DNA of 20,490 nt, taken from positions 1 through 20,490 of IMG/VR virus record IMGVR_UViG_3300010885_007151, one strand, 5' to 3'. The position numbers and the translations under genes were made by a program. Under the pieces are notes generated by a model. The model made no database searches. It saw only the letters and a list, made by a program, of their open reading frames with translations, and was not told the origin of the DNA. Shown here piece by piece: positions 16,111-20,490 of this stretch. The DNA comes from a virus. Positions within the stretch are counted from its first letter, which is position 1; the number at the start of each line of letters is the position of its first letter.

Positions 16111-16836
16111 ATGGCTTTGCCAAAAATTGATACACCAGTCTATGAACTGGAATTACCGCTTTCTAAGAAGCATATTAAATTTAGACCTTTTTTGGTTAAA
16201 GAACAAAAAAATCTATTAATGGCCATGGAAGCAGACGATAAACAAACGATTGAAAGAAACATTCGTCAAGTATTAACCAACTGCACCATTACAGAAAATT
16301 TAGATATTAATAAGTTACCTGTAATTGATGTTGAATATTACTTTCTAAACTTACGGGCTAGGTCAGTAGGTGAGATAGTTGAAAACACATACATCTGTAA
16401 TAATGAAGTCAATGGTGAATTATGTGGTGGTAAAATGAAAGGTGTTTTGAAACTTTTGGATATTAAAGTTGATATTGATCCAAATATACCTGACACCATT
16501 CAGTTGACCGACAAAATTAGTATTAAATTAAAATATCCAGAATTTTCTTTGGCTGAGAAGTTAAGTTCAAAAGAATCTGCCGTTGATGTTGCTTTTGAGG
16601 TTGTGGTTGAAAGTGTTGAATGGATATTTGATGGTGAACAATACTATTATGCATCAGAAACACCAGAAGGAGAAATGTTACAGTTTATTGAATCTTTGAA
16701 TCAGGATCAATTTAAACAAATCGAACAATTCTTTGATAAACTTCCTACTCTTAATAAAAAGATTGAAATGAAATGTGGTAAGTGTGGTTTCGACCATACG
16801 ATAGAGGTGGAAGGGTTAGAAAGTTTTTTCGGGTAG
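16111..16836 (+). CDS. 26: Baseplate hub assembly protein gp26
   Basis: A 241-residue member of the T4 gp26 baseplate hub family (T4 208 residues). Typical elements are MALPKIDTPVYELELPLSKK with HIKFRPFLVKEQKNLLMA (1-38), LPVIDVEYYFLNLRARSVGE (69-88) and QFKQIEQFFDKLPTLNKKIE (200-219). Two cysteine pairs, C96/C105 and C222/C225 (KCGKCG), could bind zinc. An AAAGGAG with seven-base spacing is the strongest ribosome binding site in the window, suggesting high or early translation within the operon. The last codons, AGT TTT TTC GGG TAG, hold a T-TTT-TTC slippery heptamer at 16824-16830, and the -1 frame continues into the gp51-type ORF. Gp26 in T4 is needed for hub assembly; a chaperone role is proposed here. 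Confidence 0.87.
   Translation: MALPKIDTPVYELELPLSKKHIKFRPFLVKEQKNLLMAMEADDKQTIERNIRQVLTNCTITENLDINKLPVIDVEYYFLNLRARSVGEIVENTYICNNEVNGELCGGKMKGVLKLLDIKVDIDPNIPDTIQLTDKISIKLKYPEFSLAEKLSSKESAVDVAFEVVVESVEWIFDGEQYYYASETPEGEMLQFIESLNQDQFKQIEQFFDKLPTLNKKIEMKCGKCGFDHTIEVEGLESFFG
16824..16830 (+). promoter_or_regulatory. Slippery heptamer T TTT TTC for a putative -1 frameshift
   Basis: In the gp26 frame this reads xxT TTT TTC, the X XXY YYZ form used in -1 programmed frameshifting. After a slip, both tRNAs re-pair fully with TTT TTT, and translation passes the TAG at 16834-16836 into the 64-codon gp51-type frame. That frame has no ATG before 16887, well inside what looks like its conserved part. 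The inference is supported by gene position, not by experiment. Confidence 0.55.
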
Positions 16837-17024
16837 TATTTTGTCATGACAATTTGAGAAATTACTATAAAACTAATTTCTCTTTGATGCAACACCATAA
16901 GTATTCTCTCACAGAACTTGAAAATATGATACCGTGGGAGAGAGATGTTTATGTGGCCATGCTGATTCAGTATATTGAAGAAGAAAATGAGAAGATAAAA
17001 CAACAACAAGCTTCGAAACGGTAG
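16830..17024 (+). CDS. 51: gp51-type hub assembly segment, probably expressed as gp26 -1 frameshift extension
   Basis: A 64-residue frame with strongly conserved-looking content: RVVFCHDNLRNYYKTNFSLM, then QHHKYSLTELENMIPWERD and a charged helix ending EEENEKIKQQQASKR. In T4 genes 26 and 51 are adjacent and both act in hub assembly. The open frame extends back to a GTG at 16782, but that codon has no ribosome binding site and lies inside gp26. The first ATG (16887) would lose the NYYKTNF part. The simplest reading is that residues are joined to gp26 F240 by a -1 slip, giving a product of about 304 residues. The stop touches the next gene's ATG. Identification as gp51 is by order and recalled motifs; T4 gp51 itself is longer. 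Confidence 0.65.
   Translation, partial: RVVFCHDNLRNYYKTNFSLMQHHKYSLTELENMIPWERDVYVAMLIQYIEEENEKIKQQQASKR
16856..16882 (+). repeat. Perfect 9-base inverted repeat downstream of the slippery site
   Basis: GAGAAATTA at 16856-16864 and TAATTTCTC at 16874-16882 can pair fully around a nine-base loop. The hairpin begins 25 bases after the slippery heptamer, farther than the usual 5-9 bases for a stimulatory structure, and it is AT-rich. It may affect ribosomes or mRNA turnover, or be chance. Confidence 0.4.
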
Positions 17025-18602
17025 ATGGACAATAAAACATTTAAAGACTTAATCAAAAAAGGTGAACTCAGTTTAATACTGATGGATGGTGGTGCCGATT
17101 TAACACCATCACAAATGCGTAAAGTTCAATCCACCGCTAAAGATTTGGCCGATGACCGTTTAGAAAAAATGGCATTGGAATTAGCTGCATCTCCTGGTTA
17201 TCAAGAGATGATGATGAACCCCTTGATGTCAGTATTGTTGCCTAAGATTTTCAATACGGTCAATAATGAAAATAAGACGGCAGAACCTGAGAAAAAAGAA
17301 GTACCATCACCAGAATCACCAAAAGCTGAATTGGATCCAGAAAAAGATCCAAATCTTACAACTACTTCATCAAATGATACTTCAGAAATTTCTCCAGGAG
17401 ATTCCATTTCTGAAGCTGCCACTAAACTTTATAATTTTGTAATTGAAAACTATGAATATGATAATAAACAATTCAAAAAAGATAAAGATTATAGAGATTT
17501 ACTCGTTAAGAAAAAAGAAAAGCGAGTAAAACAATTAATTGGTTTATTTAAAGTTGATAAAGTTAAAAAATCCAAAGTTGATGAAGAAATAAAAAAGAAA
17601 GAATCGGAAAGTAAATCTACTGTTGAATCTGGTAAAAAAACTGGCGGTAAAACAACCACAAAAGTTACAGAACCTTCAGCACCAACAACTCCTTCTGCCT
17701 CTAAATTACCAAGTGCTGCTGGTACAATTGTTAAAGGCGTAGTTGGCGTTGGTTTAGCTGCTGTTGGTGCCTCTGCAATTGGTGGTGCTGAATCTGGTGG
17801 TAATTATAATATTACTTACGGTGACCGATTAGATAAAAATAAAAATATTGTTCGTGGATCAAATATGAGTCCCGAACAGAAGTTCGGTAAAGACCTTACA
17901 GAGTTAACTTTGGAAGAAGTTGATATGTTGGGTAAAGAACGAAATCGTGAAAAAATGAATACCAGTGCTATGGGTAAATATCAATTCATGAATAGTACAT
18001 TGTTTGGTTATAAAGACAAAGGCGGAGTCTTCCGTCCTGGATTAGTTCAAAGGTTAAATTTGGATATGAAAACTACCAAATTTAGTCCAGAAATTCAAGA
18101 AAAGTTATATGCAGTATTTCGCCAAGACAATTTAAATACACTACAAAAATTAGGAGTTCCAATTACTCCTGGTTATGAATATATGGCACACTATCTTGGT
18201 GCTGGCGGAGCAAAAGCCATCTATGATAGAAGAAATACAGACATGACTGTTCAAAAGGCTTTAGTTGATGCCGGATTAAAAGATCCAGTTAATGGAAAAG
18301 TTAATGAAGAATTGGCAAGATTAAAGGCTGCTGATTTTGAATCTATATTAGAAAATAGATTAAAAAAACATGGATTAGAACCACACGCAGAAGCAAAACC
18401 GGCACCGGCGGTTCCTGTATCAGAACCAACGAAACCTGAAATTCCAAGTCAAATGAAAAAATCATCGAACTCAAGTAATGTTAATTTGGGAGTAGTCAAT
18501 AATACTACAAGAATAGAGAAACCAGCGACTACATACCAGTTGTCACCACAAAATAAATCCAATCAACCACAATTGATTGAAGAACAATATAACGGTAATT
18601 AA
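17025..18602 (+). CDS. Tail hub or tape-like protein with lysozyme-like domain
   Basis: A 525-residue protein in several parts. Residues 1-80 are helical (TPSQMRKVQSTAKDLADDR). Residues 108-174 hold a DPNLTT...EISPGDSISE module with a helical tail that recurs in the next gene. Residues 144-200 are very lysine rich. Residues 231-253 are a glycine/alanine/valine-rich hydrophobic stretch that could cross a membrane. Residues 252-405 look like a peptidoglycan-cleaving domain of the lysozyme / lytic transglycosylase type: GGAESGGNY with candidate catalytic E256, then SAMGKYQFMNSTL (314-326) and YMAHYLGAGGAKAIYDRR (386-403). The C-terminus is proline rich. The domain may supply the muralytic activity missing from the split gp5. 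The gene starts at the last base of the gp51-type stop codon neighbourhood (no gap). Exact T4 counterpart unknown; gp28 or gp29 roles are possible. Confidence 0.7.
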   Translation: MDNKTFKDLIKKGELSLILMDGGADLTPSQMRKVQSTAKDLADDRLEKMALELAASPGYQEMMMNPLMSVLLPKIFNTVNNENKTAEPEKKEVPSPESPKAELDPEKDPNLTTTSSNDTSEISPGDSISEAATKLYNFVIENYEYDNKQFKKDKDYRDLLVKKKEKRVKQLIGLFKVDKVKKSKVDEEIKKKESESKSTVESGKKTGGKTTTKVTEPSAPTTPSASKLPSAAGTIVKGVVGVGLAAVGASAIGGAESGGNYNITYGDRLDKNKNIVRGSNMSPEQKFGKDLTELTLEEVDMLGKERNREKMNTSAMGKYQFMNSTLFGYKDKGGVFRPGLVQRLNLDMKTTKFSPEIQEKLYAVFRQDNLNTLQKLGVPITPGYEYMAHYLGAGGAKAIYDRRNTDMTVQKALVDAGLKDPVNGKVNEELARLKAADFESILENRLKKHGLEPHAEAKPAPAVPVSEPTKPEIPSQMKKSSNSSNVNLGVVNNTTRIEKPATTYQLSPQNKSNQPQLIEEQYNGN

Positions 18603-18605
18603 AAG

Positions 18606-20180
18606 ATGGAATATAGACAAGCCGATAAAATTAGAAGCAAGAGTGTATTACAACTTATTGCTGAAAAGAAATTTAAAGGGGATCAATCTCTTGGTTCTTC
18701 TATTGTTGGAGCTTTTTCTGATAAAATGAAAGCAAGAGCGGTGGGTATTAAAGAGAAACTTGATCCTCTGAACATGGTTAAGTCATTGGCAGGTACTGGT
18801 GTTGTTGGTAAATCTTTAGTAACTATGATTGGCCGTGCTTCAGGTAGAAGTGAAGAAAACATCCGTAGATTTGGTGGTTATGGTAGCAGAAAAAGAAAAT
18901 TAAAAGAAAGAAGCGATCCTAATTTTACTACTATTGGTTCGGATGAAACCGGTGAAGTTCAGCCTGGAGATTCTGTAGCCAATGTTTTAGCTAAATTAAC
19001 TGGTTTCATGGAAAAGAAACATGAACTCGAAAAGAAAGACCGTGAGATTGATGAAGCTTTCAGACAAGAGCAGATTAATGAAGATGACAGAAGGCACAAA
19101 GAACTTGTAACAGCCATCAGAGAGTTTACTAAAGGTAGAAAAACTTACACAGTAGAAACTAAAGATGAAGGTATGGGATTCTTTGATGGTATTAAAAAAT
19201 GGGTAATGGACACCTTTGGTGATTTATTAATATTAAAAAGTTTAACAGATTTTGTCAAATTGGTGAGTGCACCTTTACTCAAAGGTCTTGCTACATTTTT
19301 AACAGGTGGTGGATTGCCATTCTTAGCTTTACTTGCCGGCATTTACGGTGCAAAAGAATTACTTCAATATATTAATGATAAAACTCCAGACATGAGTGTT
19401 TTATCACCAACAGAAGCAGCAAATGCTTTAAAAAATGGTAGTGAAAAAGATATTGCAGTTCAAGGCGGAAAACAAAAGTTACAAGAAATTGTTAAAAAAG
19501 GTCCAGCGGCCGCAAAAGAAATATTGGACAGAAATGATGAGAAAGAAATATTGGCCGCAGGTGGAAAAGATAAACTTATACAAATTGTAAAAGAAGGTGA
19601 AGTTGCTGTTCCTGCTGAAAGTGAAATGACTGGTATTAAATTGCCTGAAAAGATTCATGCAAGACCCGACACAACCGGAGGCAAAAATGCTGGCCGTGCA
19701 AGAGAGTGGGATAATAAATGGTCTAAAAATTATAATCCGGATGGAACAAAAAAACAATCTGTACCCCAAGAAACAAAATTAAATACTACACCAGTTACTA
19801 CACAAGAAACAAAGACTACAACGCCGACAGCAACACCAGCACCAACAGTACAAGAAACAAAACCAGCACCGACAGCGACAGCTATTCCGGATGTTAAGAA
19901 ATCTGAAAGGTCTGATGGATCATCTCCACAAACAATACCAGCAGAAACAAAAAATGTATATAACAATATTGTTACTGCACCTAAAGTAGAAGTTATGGCA
20001 GAAGTTCCTGCCAAAAATATACCTACGATGATTGATGAAGGTGATGTATCAAATCGGAATAGCTCAGTTATTGCTGTTAATAATAATGTTCAAAACATAG
20101 GTTCAAATAAACAAGATATAGTTAGTACCGCATCAACTTCTGTTCGTGGACCAATAAGACATAGAGTAGTACCGGTTTAA
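18606..20180 (+). CDS. Tail hub or tape-measure-like protein
   Basis: A 524-residue protein, last gene of the rightward operon. Residues 1-100 are basic and helical. Residues 104-173 repeat the module of the preceding protein (SDPNFTTIGSDETGEVQPGD, then a charged coiled-coil segment to RRHKELVTAIREF). Residues 205-255 contain two hydrophobic stretches (VSAPLLKGLATFLTGGGLPF, LALLAGIYGAKELL) likely to span a membrane, as in tape measure proteins. Two 20-residue repeats lie at 280-299 and 312-331. Residues 385-450 form a P/T-rich linker with four (Q/A)ETK units. The asparagine-rich end (482-524) is beta-like and ends in RHRVVPV. Position after gp26/gp51 matches the T4 location of gp29 tape measure and other hub genes, and its length is near the 590 of T4 gp29, but no direct homology is readable. 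Confidence 0.65.
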   Translation: MEYRQADKIRSKSVLQLIAEKKFKGDQSLGSSIVGAFSDKMKARAVGIKEKLDPLNMVKSLAGTGVVGKSLVTMIGRASGRSEENIRRFGGYGSRKRKLKERSDPNFTTIGSDETGEVQPGDSVANVLAKLTGFMEKKHELEKKDREIDEAFRQEQINEDDRRHKELVTAIREFTKGRKTYTVETKDEGMGFFDGIKKWVMDTFGDLLILKSLTDFVKLVSAPLLKGLATFLTGGGLPFLALLAGIYGAKELLQYINDKTPDMSVLSPTEAANALKNGSEKDIAVQGGKQKLQEIVKKGPAAAKEILDRNDEKEILAAGGKDKLIQIVKEGEVAVPAESEMTGIKLPEKIHARPDTTGGKNAGRAREWDNKWSKNYNPDGTKKQSVPQETKLNTTPVTTQETKTTTPTATPAPTVQETKPAPTATAIPDVKKSERSDGSSPQTIPAETKNVYNNIVTAPKVEVMAEVPAKNIPTMIDEGDVSNRNSSVIAVNNNVQNIGSNKQDIVSTASTSVRGPIRHRVVPV

Positions 20181-20185
20181 CCAAT

Positions 20186-20210
20186 AAAAAACCCACCATA
20201 AAGGTGGGTT
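20186..20210 (-). terminator. Intrinsic terminator downstream of gene 32
   Basis: An eight-base perfect stem (AACCCACC at 20190-20197, GGTGGGTT at 20103+100, that is 20203-20210) with a five-base loop ATAAA. Read on the minus strand it ends in GGTGGGTTTTTTA, a classic stem plus U-tract. On the plus strand the stem is followed by CTAAACC with no U-tract, so it should stop leftward transcription from gene 32 far better than rightward transcription from the tape-like gene. Confidence 0.8.
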
Positions 20211-20230
20211 CTAAACCAAGGGGTTAAGGT

Positions 20231-20490
20231 TTAATCTTCTTCAGCCAACTTGCTGAAATAACTCAAATCATCTTCATCAGATGTATCATCTTTAAAAGGT
20301 GAATCTTCTGCCTTTGCTTTAGGTGCATCAAAGGCCTTTGCTTTAACTTGTTCTACGGTTGTGCGTGGTGCTTCACCATTCAAACCGAGTACCTTGTCAA
20401 GGCGTTGTTTCAAAACATCATATGACTTGAATTCTTTATCAGAAATCAATTCTTGTAGTGAAAACTCATTCTTCCAAATCTTCTCCAACT
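20231..20490 (-). CDS. 32: Single-stranded DNA-binding protein gp32, C-terminal part (partial)
   Basis: The last 86 codons of a gene entering from the right edge; the first in-frame TTG is an internal leucine, not a start. The segment LQELISDKEFKSYDVLKQRL resembles the end of the gp32 DNA-binding core, as recalled for T4-like phages. It is followed by a linker and a strongly acidic tail (DDTSDEDDLSYFSKLAEED) of the kind that binds replication and recombination partners in gp32. The zinc-bearing core is outside the window. The gene converges with the structural operon and has its own terminator 20 bases downstream. Sequence content is a DNA metabolism gene beside late genes. Confidence 0.78.
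   Translation of the reverse strand, partial: LEKIWKNEFSLQELISDKEFKSYDVLKQRLDKVLGLNGEAPRTTVEQVKAKAFDAPKAKAEDSPFKDDTSDEDDLSYFSKLAEED

Noticed and set aside
16782-16829. Independent GTG start for the gp51-type frame at 16782
   Set aside because: No ribosome binding site is present, the overlap with gp26 is 55 bases, and the encoded residues mirror the conserved gp26 zinc-pair region in another frame.
16707-17009. 100-codon minus-strand frame opposite gp26 and the gp51-type frame
   Set aside because: It is antisense to well-supported coding sequence and has no start signal.
20212-20233. TAAACC / GGTTTA six-base inverted repeat at the end of gene 32
   Set aside because: It is short, AT-rich and includes the gene 32 stop codon. 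The stronger stem at 20190-20210 explains termination.

Overview
The window is an AT-rich stretch of the late structural region of a T4-like myovirus, probably an aquatic phage related to the cyanophage and pelagiphage group. Nearly every gene matches a T4 tail or baseplate protein by recalled conserved segments, and genes are packed with 0-24 base gaps or with ATGA/TAATG overlaps. No host can be named from the sequence. I see no tRNA, CRISPR array, integrase or insertion sequence.

Left arm (1-14370, minus strand, read from right to left): tube cap gp48-like, wedge gp53, hub gp27-like, a split central spike (gp5 OB-fold protein, a coiled-coil protein, gp5 needle), wedge gp25, wedge gp6, wedge gp7-like, a 788-residue fiber-like protein inserted between genes 7 and 8, wedge gp8, a doubtful tiny ORF, and the first codons of another gene that runs off the window. 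The whole arm looks like one late operon for the baseplate. Its likely promoter is a perfect T4-type late box (TATAAATA) at 14400-14407.

Right arm (14437-20180, plus strand): head completion gp4 (nuclease-like), an unassigned 197-residue protein, a tail-tube-fold protein (gp54/gp19 type) broken by a one-base deletion, gp26 and a gp51-type reading frame joined at a TTTTTTC slippery site, then two approximately 525-residue hub or tape-measure-like proteins. The first of these carries a lysozyme-like domain. A convergent minus-strand gene at the right edge is the 3' end of the single-stranded DNA-binding protein gp32, with its own intrinsic terminator between 20186 and 20210.

Together the genes build the tail tip: gp5/gp27 spike and hub, gp6/7/8/25/53 wedges, gp48/gp54 tube start, gp26/gp51 as hub assembly factors, and large internal hub or tape proteins. 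The main points of interest are (1) the putative programmed -1 frameshift joining gp26 and gp51 just upstream of the tape-like genes, as in the tail assembly chaperones of lambda-like and P2-like phages; (2) gp5 broken into separate genes with its lysozyme replaced by a coiled-coil protein, and a lysozyme-like domain present in another tail protein; (3) a beta-rich repeat module shared by three adjacent wedge proteins; and (4) a disrupted tube gene.
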